DNA from: Scopulibacillus darangshiensis | GTDB lineage: Bacteria > Bacillota > Bacilli > Bacillales > Sporolactobacillaceae | DNA: 64,000 nt | Assembly (NCBI RefSeq): GCF_004341035.1 | Contig: NZ_SLXK01000003.1 | Location: forward strand, 1 to 64,000 | Direction of reading: 5' to 3' | Notes under the pieces: model-generated | Seen by the model: only the letters and a program-made list of their open reading frames with translations | The model's database searches: none | What the model was told of the DNA's origin: nothing | Shown here: positions 9,163 through 17,807 of the stretch, piece by piece | How positions within the stretch are numbered: the stretch's first letter is position 1 | Layout of the letters: each line of letters opens with the position of its first letter | Translations under genes and position numbers: made by a program

Positions 9163-9168
9163 AAACTT

Positions 9169-9648
9169 TTACTTTGTCAGTATTTTTACGATTTCAGCAA
9201 TGGACATGTCGCTTGATAATTTGAATTTGCCAAGCTGCATGTATTTTTCAAGATTATGTTTATCAAGATATTCATAAAACGGATCTTTATCCTTAATGAT
9301 ATGATTATCTAGCAATTGATCTGCGACATCTTTGGTGGTCATTCCGGCTTTTATGTTAATGACCGTGGTGTAGACTTGTTTGTTATCTTTCTTCGCTTTG
9401 TCTTTTGACTGATCACCCGACTTTTTGTCAGCTGATGTTTCCCTTGCACCGGCTTTTAATTGATTATAATTATCTTCCGATACCGCCACCATTTGATGTT
9501 CACTTAAGTATTTTGTGACCGTTGCTTCGGTTAAAGGCTCTTTCTTAATATCAACACTCGGTTGGTAAATCTGGTAGAAAAAATAGGCGATAACCGCGCA
9601 GGACACCAAAATCCCAAACGCAAATCCGCGCATACCTCTCTTTGTCAT
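9169..9648 (-). CDS. YceG/MltG-like small anchored protein, YqzC-like
   Basis: A 159-residue protein: cytoplasmic basic start, one transmembrane helix (about 8-26), a charged low-complexity linker rich in Lys/Asp/Ser (about 68-92), and a C-terminal module (INIKAGMTTKDVADQLLDNHII...) like the LysM-like part of the YceG/MltG family. The catalytic lytic transglycosylase domain is absent, so it is probably a wall-associated accessory protein. B. subtilis yqzC/yqzD near pbpA are the likely counterparts. Second gene of a minus-strand pair. Confidence 0.6.
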   Translation of the reverse strand: MTKRGMRGFAFGILVSCAVIAYFFYQIYQPSVDIKKEPLTEATVTKYLSEHQMVAVSEDNYNQLKAGARETSADKKSGDQSKDKAKKDNKQVYTTVINIKAGMTTKDVADQLLDNHIIKDKDPFYEYLDKHNLEKYMQLGKFKLSSDMSIAEIVKILTK

Positions 9649-9663
9649 ATTATTGTCACCTTC

Positions 9664-9858
9664 TTATTTTTTACGGTCAATAAGCAGCTCTTCTTCAAGC
9701 ACTTGAACTTTTTTCTTAACCTTATACAATTCCTGCATCATTGACACCGATGTACCTTCGATCTGTCCCTCTAATTGCTTAATGCTGTCTTCTTTAAAGA
9801 AAGACAGAAGAAGCACAATGAGACCGACAATGACGAGAATTAAAATCACAACGCCCAT
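9664..9858 (-). CDS. Small membrane protein with C-terminal coiled coil, YqzD-like by position
   Basis: 64 residues: one N-terminal transmembrane helix (3-20), then an amphipathic coiled-coil stretch rich in Glu, Lys and Leu. GGGGGATT stands before the ATG. It lies 15 bp upstream of the YceG-like gene on the same strand, so the two probably form an operon. The match to YqzD is by context only, and the function is unknown. Confidence 0.55.
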   Translation of the reverse strand: MGVVILILVIVGLIVLLLSFFKEDSIKQLEGQIEGTSVSMMQELYKVKKKVQVLEEELLIDRKK

Positions 9859-10126
9859 GCTAATCCCCCAAATCTATTAAAGTCTCCTATATACTTATAC
9901 CATAACGAGATTATGAGAAAAAGGGTTTTAGCAGAAACGATAGGAATTTGTAAAATATCGTCGAAAAATATCTTGGGTGAGCCGGAGATGAGTAAAATTT
10001 TTACATTTTTGATAATGGTAGATTTTAGTATAGTAAAACCTTGCAGGTCAAATAGGCCTCCTTGTCGTATAAATAGAGATGGTAGTATCCGACCTAATAC
10101 TTTATAACAAATGGAGGCATCAAGAG

Positions 10127-11815
10127 ATGAAAAGAAAATCACGGTGGATTGTTTTAGTTAGTATGATTTGTGTCATAAGTCTTGTTTTATCTGCTTGTCA
10201 AGGGAATGGCAATGAAAGCAAGAATAACGAAAAGGCTTCGAAGGATTCCCAGTCTAAATTAGCTAAAGTTCAAGAATTGAACATGGTTTCTGACGGGGAT
10301 ATATCGACGATGGCCAGTTTCCGTGCGACGGATGGCGTGTCATTGCGGGCAATTGAGGAAGTTAAATCCGGTTTAATGCGATTAGATAAGGATGGCAACA
10401 TCATTCCTGATATGGCCAAGGAAATGCCAAAAGTAAGCGATGACCAAAAGGTTTATACCTTTAAATTGCGTCCGGATGCCAAGTGGTCAAATGGTGATCC
10501 GGTAACAGCTGATGATTTTGTTTATGCCTGGCATAAAATTTTGAATAAGGACACTGCCGGTGAATACGCTTATATTTTCACTTCCGCGGCAGTCAAAAAT
10601 GCAAAGGAAATTACCGATCCGAAGAGTGCATTATACAATCAGGTTGACAAACTTGGCATTAAGGCGCTTGATGAGAAAACCGTGCAAGTGACACTTGAGC
10701 GTCCAACACCGTTCTTTTTAAGTTTGTTAGCTTTTCCGCCCTTTTTCCCTGTAGATCAAAAAGTGGTAAAGAAGTATGGTGATAAATACGCGATTGAACC
10801 AGACAACATGGTTTATAATGGTCCATTCACGATGACTGAATGGCATCATGGGACGGGTTGGACGTTTAAGAAAAATCCGGATTATTGGGATGCAAAAGAT
10901 ATTCATCTAAATAAGGTTAATTACAAGATTATCAAAGAAGTGTCAACGCAAACGAAACTTTACGATACGGACAAAATTGATTTCACCACTCTCAGTACAG
11001 ACTTAATCCGTAAATATGAAAATAAATCGGATTTGCATAAAGGCGAGTTGGGAAAAGGCAATGTATACTTAAGTTTAAATCAAAAGATTCCGGCGTTAAA
11101 AAATAAAGACATTCGTAATGCGATATACAATGGGTTTGACCGCAAGAAGATAACTGAATACTTATTAAAGGATGGCTCAGCGCCCGCTTATTATTTTGTG
11201 GCTAAAGGCCGAATGAAAGGACCGGACGGCAAAGACTTTCGCGCAGCTTATCCTGAGATTAATAAGCATGACCTCAAATGGGCACAAGCGAAGTGGCGGA
11301 AGGGATTACATGAAATTGGGAAAAATAAAGTCAATCTTCAATTACTGATCTATGAAGGGTCATCAAACGCTGCCGTTGCCCAAAGTTTGAAATTTCAATT
11401 GGAGAAAAATTTAAAAGGGATCCATATTGAGATTCGGACACAACCTGTTAAACAATTTTCTGATTTAATGAGTGCCGGTAATTATGACTTTTCGTTAACG
11501 AGTTGGGGACCCGATTATCCTGATCCCATGTCCGATCTTGAAATGTGGGTAACAGGCGGTCCATTCAATAACACGGGATTCAGCAGTGAAAAATATGACA
11601 GCATGATTCAGAAAGCAAAAAAACTAGGAGCTGAGCCGAAAAAACGTTATGAGGTCTTGCAGAAAGCTGAAAAGCTTTTGTTGGATAGCGCGATTATTGT
11701 GCCTGTATACCAACCTGCCTATGTTTATTTGATGAAACCGTATGTGAAACAATTTGTTTATACACGCCCTGGACCGAACCAAGATTGGACCTATGCTTAT
11801 ATCGCCAAGCATTAA
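10127..11815 (+). CDS. Oligopeptide ABC transporter substrate-binding lipoprotein (OppA/DppE type)
   Basis: A family 5 extracellular solute-binding protein of 562 residues. Residues 1-22 form a lipoprotein signal with lipobox LSAC at 20-23 (lipid-anchored Cys). Characteristic motifs are YTFKLRPDAKWSNGDPVTADDFVYAW and, later, DYPDPMSDLE. The ATG chosen follows ATGGAGGCATC and places the signal peptide at the start. No permease or ATPase genes are adjacent, so it must share a transporter encoded elsewhere, or sense peptides on its own. Long AT-rich leader; no clear operator. Confidence 0.92.
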   Translation: MKRKSRWIVLVSMICVISLVLSACQGNGNESKNNEKASKDSQSKLAKVQELNMVSDGDISTMASFRATDGVSLRAIEEVKSGLMRLDKDGNIIPDMAKEMPKVSDDQKVYTFKLRPDAKWSNGDPVTADDFVYAWHKILNKDTAGEYAYIFTSAAVKNAKEITDPKSALYNQVDKLGIKALDEKTVQVTLERPTPFFLSLLAFPPFFPVDQKVVKKYGDKYAIEPDNMVYNGPFTMTEWHHGTGWTFKKNPDYWDAKDIHLNKVNYKIIKEVSTQTKLYDTDKIDFTTLSTDLIRKYENKSDLHKGELGKGNVYLSLNQKIPALKNKDIRNAIYNGFDRKKITEYLLKDGSAPAYYFVAKGRMKGPDGKDFRAAYPEINKHDLKWAQAKWRKGLHEIGKNKVNLQLLIYEGSSNAAVAQSLKFQLEKNLKGIHIEIRTQPVKQFSDLMSAGNYDFSLTSWGPDYPDPMSDLEMWVTGGPFNNTGFSSEKYDSMIQKAKKLGAEPKKRYEVLQKAEKLLLDSAIIVPVYQPAYVYLMKPYVKQFVYTRPGPNQDWTYAYIAKH

Positions 11816-11916
11816 CTAGTTAACAGCTCCCTCTTGAACCATGGCCATTTCTTTGATAAAATCAATAAGGGTTTATATTTAACTTTGATAATATTGAAAG
11901 ATATGGAGGGATAACG

Positions 11917-12066
11917 ATGCGCGTACTTGTGACATTAGAATGCACTGAAACAGGCGATCGTAATTATATTACGATGAAAAATAAACGCAACAACCCAGAG
12001 CGGATTGAAATGATGAAATACTGCCCGCGTTTGAGAAAACAAACTTTGCATAAAGAGACGAAATAA
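11917..12066 (+). CDS. rpmGA: Ribosomal protein bL33 with half-lost zinc ribbon (RpmGA type)
   Basis: A 49-residue large-subunit protein, [18 protein letters not shown] at the start. Zinc-type L33 carries two CxxC pairs; here only the first Cys of each is left (C9 with T12, C36 with L39), so it cannot hold zinc in the normal way. GGAGGG lies upstream and a terminator just downstream. The rpmGA-yqgN order matches B. subtilis. Confidence 0.92.
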   Translation: MRVLVTLECTETGDRNYITMKNKRNNPERIEMMKYCPRLRKQTLHKETK

Positions 12067-12067
12067 G

Positions 12068-12095
12068 CAGCAGGTTATAGCCTGCTGTTTTTTCT
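12068..12095 (+). terminator. Terminator of rpmGA
   Basis: CAGCAGG/CCTGCTG stem at 12069-12088 followed by six T. Confidence 0.85.
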
Positions 12096-12124
12096 TTACA
12101 TAAAACCGGTAGGAGGGACGGGAT

Positions 12125-12676
12125 GTGAAAAAAGAATTAAGGCAGCATACGTTAAAGGCATTACAAGGGCTTTCCGATAGGATATTTGAGAAAGAGTGTC
12201 AGGACATTAAGGATAAACTGCTGCTTCAGAAGGAATGGCAAGAGGCTAAGACCGTTGCTATTACCATCTCAAGAGGCAGGGAAATTCCGACCCGTCCGAT
12301 CATTGAAGAGGCTTGGCGGCAAGCGAAGACGGTGGCGGTGCCTAAATGTCATCCAGAGACAAAGGCGATGGCCTTTCATATCATAACGGATTTTGATCAA
12401 CTTGAAAGTGTCTATTATGGTCTCTTCGAACCAAAGCCGGAAGAAACCGAAATCATTCATAAAGAAAATCTTGACATGATCATCGTTCCGGGGATTGTTT
12501 TTGATGAATTAGGCTATAGGATCGGCTTTGGCGGCGGCTATTACGACCGCTTTCTGGCGGATTATGCTGGTGCAACATTATCTCTTGCACTTGATTTGCA
12601 GGTGTTAAGTGATCTTCCTAAAGAACCGCATGATCAGCCCGTTCAAAAGATCATCACACCGACCCGGGTGATTTAA
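12125..12676 (+). CDS. 5-formyltetrahydrofolate cyclo-ligase (YqgN)
   Basis: ATP-dependent conversion of 5-formyl-THF to 5,10-methenyl-THF in one-carbon metabolism. 183 residues. The conserved C-terminal substrate loop GFGGGYYDRFL lies near residue 138, and there is a basic N-terminal helix. It starts with GTG: GGAGGG is 7 nt upstream, while the nearby ATG at 12123 is followed at once by a stop. It abuts mobA without a gap, suggesting cotranscription and coupling. Confidence 0.92.
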   Translation: MKKELRQHTLKALQGLSDRIFEKECQDIKDKLLLQKEWQEAKTVAITISRGREIPTRPIIEEAWRQAKTVAVPKCHPETKAMAFHIITDFDQLESVYYGLFEPKPEETEIIHKENLDMIIVPGIVFDELGYRIGFGGGYYDRFLADYAGATLSLALDLQVLSDLPKEPHDQPVQKIITPTRVI

Positions 12677-13276
12677 ATGGCCAATCATTTTACAGGCATT
12701 TTGCTTTCTGGCGGGGAATCAAGGCGATTTGGCGAGCCGAAAGCATTTTATCCCTTCCAAAATCGGCCATTATATGATTATTCCCTCCAATCCCTTAAAG
12801 CTGTGACTGAAAAAGTTATCATCGTCAGCAGGCCGGAGGACATGAATCACTATCAATCGGTGACTGACGCCCTTGTGCTTCAGGACAATCCGAACTGCCA
12901 AGGGATGGGGCCGCTTGCCGGCATTTATACAGCCATGGCCGCTTCAGAGTCAGAATGGTATATTGTTCTTCCTTGTGACACACCATTCATCACTGCGGCG
13001 TTTCTCCGGAATATGAAAATAAAGCTTGCCGAATTGGTTCCATGCGATGGCATCGTTCCAATCTCTGGCGGCTATGAGCATCCGCTCACAGCTTGCTATC
13101 ACAGACGATGCTTGCCAGTCATTGAAAACCTCTTGCAAAACAATGATCTTAGGATGGATGACTTGCTTAAATCAGTCAACATTCACTATACTTGTCCCGA
13201 AAACGATGGCTTTGCTCCAAAGCTGTTTGACAACATGAACCGCAAAGAACAATTATATAAAGAAAAAGACGTATAA
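12677..13276 (+). CDS. mobA: Molybdenum cofactor guanylyltransferase, MobA-like
   Basis: Nucleotidyltransferase that attaches GMP to molybdopterin. 199 residues with the N-terminal nucleotide-binding signature LLSGGESRRFGEPKAF, the middle motif GPLAGIYTAM and VLPCDTPFI with the metal-binding Asp. It starts immediately after the stop of the cyclo-ligase gene. No other molybdopterin genes are in the window, and I do not recall it at this place in B. subtilis, so it may be a lineage-specific insertion in the operon. Confidence 0.85.
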   Translation: MANHFTGILLSGGESRRFGEPKAFYPFQNRPLYDYSLQSLKAVTEKVIIVSRPEDMNHYQSVTDALVLQDNPNCQGMGPLAGIYTAMAASESEWYIVLPCDTPFITAAFLRNMKIKLAELVPCDGIVPISGGYEHPLTACYHRRCLPVIENLLQNNDLRMDDLLKSVNIHYTCPENDGFAPKLFDNMNRKEQLYKEKDV

Positions 13277-13279
13277 TAA

Positions 13280-13316
13280 TAACCTCCCGGCTTCATATTA
13301 ACTAGCAAGGAGGTTA
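13280..13316 (+). promoter_or_regulatory. Hairpin that could mask the yqgO ribosome binding site
   Basis: TAACCTCC at 13280-13287 is the exact reverse complement of GGAGGTTA at 13309-13316, which is the Shine-Dalgarno of the next gene. The arms are 21 nt apart, between mobA and yqgO. Confidence 0.5.
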
Positions 13317-13321
13317 CGCTA

Positions 13322-13525
13322 ATGAGAATGACATTTTTTCGCTTCTTGCTTATGGTGTTATTGGTATGTCTGATATATAATAAGCGTTATAGAATTCTTC
13401 AACTGTTGATTGGCATCGCAGGCCTAAAACAGTTATTCTGGTCACAAGCTTATAATATGAGGCACTTTTTGTCCAAAGGGATGGATTGGTTCGGCTATCG
13501 TGATTTCGAGGAGAATGAAAGCTAG
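13322..13525 (+). CDS. Small membrane protein, YqgO-like
   Basis: A 67-residue protein with one or two hydrophobic segments in residues 4-36 and a polar acidic tail. It has a very strong AAGGAGGT site. Position after the 5-formyl-THF cyclo-ligase region and size fit B. subtilis YqgO. No function is known. Confidence 0.65.
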   Translation: MRMTFFRFLLMVLLVCLIYNKRYRILQLLIGIAGLKQLFWSQAYNMRHFLSKGMDWFGYRDFEENES

Positions 13526-13532
13526 CATCCCG

Positions 13533-14399
13533 CTATATTTTTTGCCTATAGAGTGCCAATTCTCCTTCTTTTGTTTCAACAAGAATGAGAAAATGTGTCG
13601 CTTTCTTATCGTACATAATAAGAGGCATGGTACTTCCAATCGGCTTCTCAATTTGGTTTTCCTTTATTTTAATTCCAAGCACATAGTTTTTATATAAACC
13701 TTCCCATAGCTGGCTGATCGCCCTATGGGTTGTTTTTTTATCCAAACCTGGGAGCGTCTGATTGTTGTAGACATGAAGATGGCTAAGCGGGAAGATATAA
13801 TAATTTCTAAGGATGAGTTGAAATTTCTTTTCCGCTTCTTTTAATATAGCTTGGCGTTTATCTTGGATGCTGCGGTCATTCTTCGCTTGCCACTCCTGTT
13901 CCTCAGGGGTAATGGGAATCTGAAAGGATTGAAAGGTGCCCGGTCCGTTTGCCATAACGGAAAGATAATCGTAAGACATGACATCTTTCCCAGTTATGTG
14001 ATCATCTTGGTGTTTTTCCGCATGATGAAATGAGATTGCCTTAAATTTTCCGCTGTCTTGAAACTTAAACCGTTTTTCCTGTTCAAGCGTTTGGGTATCC
14101 TCCTGCCATTTTGTAAGAAAGGCAAGCAATCTGCCATCTTTATATAATAGCGACAGATCCTCACGCAAATAGACCTTTTCATGTGTTTGTGACTGTACCT
14201 TCCAATCGAGTTCATATTCATTTTCCGTAACAGCAGGCTTCGCTGACAATTCCGTTTCATTGTAATCATAAGAAAGTCCCATGTCTTCTGGAAAATAGGT
14301 GATGCTGTCTTGGACATTGCTTTTTTCAAAATAAAAGATAAGAAAAGCTATAAGACATGAGACCGCAATGATAAAAAACACCGGACGATACTTTTTCAT
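13533..14399 (-). CDS. Membrane-anchored protein of unknown function
   Basis: 288 residues: one N-terminal transmembrane helix (about 7-25), then a mostly beta-rich, charged extracytoplasmic domain with no cysteine. I recognise no family; topology and size recall the YycI/YycH class of anchored regulators, but I see no specific motif. The start is placed at the Met preceded by AGGAGG (10 nt), not at a Met 14 codons upstream. It sits where B. subtilis has gluP-yqgQ, on the opposite strand to its neighbours. Confidence 0.7.
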   Translation of the reverse strand: MKKYRPVFFIIAVSCLIAFLIFYFEKSNVQDSITYFPEDMGLSYDYNETELSAKPAVTENEYELDWKVQSQTHEKVYLREDLSLLYKDGRLLAFLTKWQEDTQTLEQEKRFKFQDSGKFKAISFHHAEKHQDDHITGKDVMSYDYLSVMANGPGTFQSFQIPITPEEQEWQAKNDRSIQDKRQAILKEAEKKFQLILRNYYIFPLSHLHVYNNQTLPGLDKKTTHRAISQLWEGLYKNYVLGIKIKENQIEKPIGSTMPLIMYDKKATHFLILVETKEGELALYRQKI

Positions 14400-14541
14400 A
14401 GCATGATGCCTCCTAAAGACAAGCAAGTCGTGTTGTTCCATCCTATGCTGATCCGCTCTATTGATATGCTAAGAATGTGTCATCACGAATGGATTGTCCC
14501 CATTTGTAAATGATGTAGGAAGAGAAGGGGGGATTTGAAAC

Positions 14542-14625
14542 ATGCGGGATGAAATCTTCAGGATACCAATGCCATTGAAGAACAGACGGCCAAAAGTGCT
14601 GGCTACTAAGGATCCGGATAAATAA
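14542..14625 (+). CDS. Possible 27-residue peptide gene
   Basis: ATG to a tandem TAATAA stop. It encodes a basic peptide beginning MRDEIFRIPMPLKNRRP, preceded 9 nt upstream by AAGGGGGGA and followed by a terminator-like stem-loop 10 nt after the stop. There is no hydrophobic segment and I recognise no homologue. The complete small transcription-unit appearance is the only support. Confidence 0.35.
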   Translation: MRDEIFRIPMPLKNRRPKVLATKDPDK

Positions 14626-14634
14626 TAATCTATT

Positions 14635-14680
14635 ATGGGTTGCAGATGAAGGTAAATAACTTCATTGGACAACCCATTTT
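14635..14680 (+). terminator. Stem-loop, possible terminator
   Basis: ATGGGTTG (14635-14642) pairs with CAACCCAT (14670-14677), with an inner ATGAAG/CTTCAT stem, followed by a short T-run. It lies just before nfsA. Confidence 0.5.
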
Positions 14681-14733
14681 AATTTTGGGAAAATAGAGAG
14701 TAATGACTATATCACGACATAAAGGAGAGCAAA

Positions 14734-15486
14734 ATGATAAATCAAACCATACAAACCATCATGGCTCATCGCTCGATTAGGAAATTTAAGGATCAAGCGT
14801 TATCTGCCGTACAAATCGAAACATTGGTCAAATCGGCACAAGCGGCCGCAACGTCAAGCTATCTGCAAACCTATTCCATTATAGGTGTGACAGATCTTGA
14901 TAAAAAGAAACAGCTGTCTGAAGTCGGCAGGAATCAAACATGCATTGTAGAAAATGGCCACTTGTTCGTTTTTTGTGCTGATCTTTACCGCCATCACTTT
15001 ATTGGCGGGCTGGAGAATGCAGACATTAAGACATCGCTTGAAAGTACCGAAACCTTTATGGTTTCTCTGATCGATACAGCGCTCGCTGCAGAGAATCTTG
15101 TTATAGCAGCGGAATCGATGGATCTTGGCATTTGCTATATCGGCGGTTTACGGAATGATGCCAGAAAGGTAAGCGAGATTCTAGGTCTTCCGGATAGGGT
15201 GATCCCGCTCTTCGGTCTATGTGTCGGTTTGCCTGATGAGAAGCCGGAGCAAAAACCGCGTCTCCCATGGACCCATGTCTACCATGAAAATACTTATGAG
15301 CCCGACCGGGAAGCTTATCGTGACGACCTAGATGAATATAACCGCCTGATCGCCAACTATTATGATAAGCGAACAAACGGTGAAAGAAGTGAAGGCTGGA
15401 CAGAACAGATCGCACATGCACTGTCCCACCCGCATCGTACTTATATGAAGGATTTTTTAAAGGAAAAAGGCTTTCCGTTAAAATAA
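14734..15486 (+). CDS. NADPH-dependent FMN nitroreductase/flavin reductase, NfsA/NfrA family
   Basis: 250 residues. The FMN phosphate-binding HRSIRKFKDQ motif is at residues 12-21, the SSYLQTYSIIGV segment contacts flavin, and GGLRND and the GLCVGLPDE loop are typical of the oxygen-insensitive NfsA group. It reduces nitroaromatics, quinones or free flavin with NADPH in the cytosol. AAAGGAG lies before the ATG. It is 26 bp upstream of glucokinase and probably cotranscribed with it. Confidence 0.9.
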   Translation: MINQTIQTIMAHRSIRKFKDQALSAVQIETLVKSAQAAATSSYLQTYSIIGVTDLDKKKQLSEVGRNQTCIVENGHLFVFCADLYRHHFIGGLENADIKTSLESTETFMVSLIDTALAAENLVIAAESMDLGICYIGGLRNDARKVSEILGLPDRVIPLFGLCVGLPDEKPEQKPRLPWTHVYHENTYEPDREAYRDDLDEYNRLIANYYDKRTNGERSEGWTEQIAHALSHPHRTYMKDFLKEKGFPLK

Positions 15487-15512
15487 GATTTAAAAAAGGA
15501 TGAGACTTATAA

Positions 15513-16475
15513 ATGGGGAAAACATGGTATATCGGTGTTGATGTAGGGGGAACAACGGTCAAATTGGCTTTTGTGGATGATGAAGGACATATTATCGACA
15601 AATGGGATATCCAAACGGATACAAGCCATGACGGCAAAAATATTACCTCCGATATCTCAGAAAGTATAATGGTGAAATTAAAAGAGCATAACACGGCAAT
15701 CTCCGATATTAAAGGGCTCGGCATAGGCGCGCCTGGTTTTATAAATATGGAGAATGGTTTTATATTCCAGGCGGTTAATATTGGCTGGCACAGTTATCCT
15801 CTAAAAGAGGAGCTTGAGAAAGCAACAGGTTTGCCTGTTATTCTTGACAATGACGCCAATACAGCGGCTCTTGGTGAAATGTGGCAGGGCGCGGGTAACG
15901 GTGCCGAGGATTTGCTTTGTGTAACATTAGGCACCGGTGTTGGCGGCGGTGTGATAACAAGAGGCGAAATTGTTCATGGTGTTACCGGGATGGCCGGTGA
16001 AATCGGTCATATTACAGTTATCCCTGAGGGCGGCCTTCCGTGTAATTGCGGAAAAAGAGGCTGCTTAGAAACGGTTTCTTCAGCGACAGGTATTTGCAGG
16101 ATGGCGATCGAAGGACTTGCGGAGCATCCTAACAGCGCATTAAAAAGGATATTTGATGAAACGGGTGATTTAACGTCAAAAGATGTTTTTGATGCAGCCA
16201 AAGCCCAAGATACTTGGGCCATTTTAGTTGTAGAAAATGCCGCCTTCCATCTTGGCATGACGCTTGCAAGCGTTGCCATGACGTTAAATCCATCAAAAAT
16301 AGTGATTGGAGGCGGGGTTTCAAAAGCCGGGGATGTTCTTATCAATCCTGTGAATCATTATTTTAAACTGTACAGCTTGCCTAGGGTTTACGAGGGGGCT
16401 GAACTTGTGCTTGCGGAACTTGGCAATGATGCCGGCGTGATCGGCGGGGCGTGGCTCGCAAAAACAAAGCTATAA
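15513..16475 (+). CDS. glcK: Glucokinase, ROK family (GlcK)
   Basis: Phosphorylates glucose with ATP. 320 residues. The phosphate-loop DVGGTTVKLAF is at residues 9-19, the sugar-binding NDANTAALGE near 111, the ROK GEIGH motif near 161, and the structural zinc site CNCGKRGCLE near 174-183 is complete. It corresponds to B. subtilis yqgR (glcK) and is followed, as there, by the YqgT-like peptidase. Confidence 0.95.
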   Translation: MGKTWYIGVDVGGTTVKLAFVDDEGHIIDKWDIQTDTSHDGKNITSDISESIMVKLKEHNTAISDIKGLGIGAPGFINMENGFIFQAVNIGWHSYPLKEELEKATGLPVILDNDANTAALGEMWQGAGNGAEDLLCVTLGTGVGGGVITRGEIVHGVTGMAGEIGHITVIPEGGLPCNCGKRGCLETVSSATGICRMAIEGLAEHPNSALKRIFDETGDLTSKDVFDAAKAQDTWAILVVENAAFHLGMTLASVAMTLNPSKIVIGGGVSKAGDVLINPVNHYFKLYSLPRVYEGAELVLAELGNDAGVIGGAWLAKTKL

Positions 16476-16553
16476 ATCTTGGTCCCTCTATTTTTTCATA
16501 TTTTTATGACTATCACTCATAGAATAAAAATAATGCAAGATAGGGGGGATATC

Positions 16554-17744
16554 ATGAATGTAACTGTAAGAAAAGGAGACACTCTTTGGTATTACAGCCA
16601 ATTATTCGATGTGCCGCTGCAGTTGGTTATTGACAGTAATGAGATGGAAAACCAAGAAAGTCTTGAGCCCGGTCGAAAGGTAGCTATTCCAGGATATGTC
16701 CGCCAAACCTATACGCTTGATAAAGGGGAAAGCTTCTGGTCAGTCGCGACCAAAAGACAGCTTGCACTAGATACGCTGTTTTTGTTAAATCCTGATCTGA
16801 ATCCTAAGGAGCTGAAAATTGGGGAAACAATCTACTTACCTGTTAGTGTTGGCAAAGCTTTTGTTAAAAGGGATCAGCCCTATGACTCCGAAGCAATGGC
16901 GCGTGACATTAACAGATTGACAACGGTTTATCCTTTTGTAAAGAGGGAAACTGTTGGAAAAAGTGTTGAAGGAAAACCGATTTACGAACTGCGCATTGGA
17001 AACGGTGAAAAAAAAGTCCATTATAATGGTTCATTTCATGCCAATGAATGGATCACTTCATCGGTGATCATGACCTTTTTAAATGATTACCTTGTTTCAT
17101 TGACAAATCGCCGAACCATGCGGGGCTTAAGTACGGCGCCTTTCTATGACCAAGTCGCTTTATCCATTGTGCCAATGGTTAATCCGGACGGGGTTGATTT
17201 GGTCTTGAATGGTCCCCCCGAGGACCAAACACACAGGGAAAAAGTTCTGAAGCTTAATAAGGGAAATGGGGGCTTCAAAGATTGGAAGGCGAATATTCGC
17301 GGGGTTGATCTTAATGATCAATTTCCTGCAAAGTGGGAACTGGAACAAAAGGCAAGGGCTCAGGCACCTGCCCCTCGAGATTACCCCGGCGAGTCACCAT
17401 TATGTGAACCGGAAGCCAAAGCTATAGCGGATTTAACAAAGAAACGGGATTTCGACCGCGTCCTAGCTTTCCATACACAGGGAAGGGTTATTTACTGGGG
17501 CTTTGAGGAGCACGAACCGGAAGAAACGGAAACAATGGCCCAAGAATTCTCACGGGTAAGCGGCTATGAACCAATCCGTAATGTGAAAAGCTATGCGGGT
17601 TATAAGGACTGGTTTGAGCAAGACTTTCGGCGTCCAGGTTTTACTGTTGAACTTGGAAGCGGGACCAACCCACTTCCTTTAAGCCAGTTTGATGAAATTT
17701 ATCAAGAAAGCCTAGGAATCTTTTTGGCGAGCTTATATTTATAA
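16554..17744 (+). CDS. Gamma-D-glutamyl-L-diamino acid endopeptidase I-like (LysM + M14), YqgT
   Basis: Zinc carboxypeptidase-fold enzyme expected to cut the gamma-D-Glu-diamino acid bond of peptidoglycan stem peptides. 396 residues with two N-terminal LysM repeats (about 2-46 and 49-95). The M14 domain carries the zinc motif HANE near residue 162 and the catalytic Glu in FTVELGSGTNP near 365. The start follows AGGGGGG; an upstream in-frame ATG would add 25 unlikely residues. There is no signal peptide, as in sporulation endopeptidase I enzymes. Confidence 0.9.
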   Translation: MNVTVRKGDTLWYYSQLFDVPLQLVIDSNEMENQESLEPGRKVAIPGYVRQTYTLDKGESFWSVATKRQLALDTLFLLNPDLNPKELKIGETIYLPVSVGKAFVKRDQPYDSEAMARDINRLTTVYPFVKRETVGKSVEGKPIYELRIGNGEKKVHYNGSFHANEWITSSVIMTFLNDYLVSLTNRRTMRGLSTAPFYDQVALSIVPMVNPDGVDLVLNGPPEDQTHREKVLKLNKGNGGFKDWKANIRGVDLNDQFPAKWELEQKARAQAPAPRDYPGESPLCEPEAKAIADLTKKRDFDRVLAFHTQGRVIYWGFEEHEPEETETMAQEFSRVSGYEPIRNVKSYAGYKDWFEQDFRRPGFTVELGSGTNPLPLSQFDEIYQESLGIFLASLYL

Positions 17745-17767
17745 TTTATAAGAAAATTTATAAACAA

Positions 17768-17798
17768 AAAGGTGGAACGGCTCTTTCGTTCCACCTTT
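17768..17798. terminator. Bidirectional terminator
   Basis: AAAGGTGGAACG and its exact inverted copy between two convergent genes. Confidence 0.88.
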
Positions 17799-17807
17799 CA
17801 CTGTTAG

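Noticed and set aside
9846-10142. 98-residue minus-strand frame and 64-residue plus-strand frame (9913-10107) in the oppA leader
   Set aside because: No ribosome sites; overlapping frames in AT-rich noncoding DNA.
15101-15724. 207-residue minus-strand frame
   Set aside because: Antisense shadow of nfsA and glcK.
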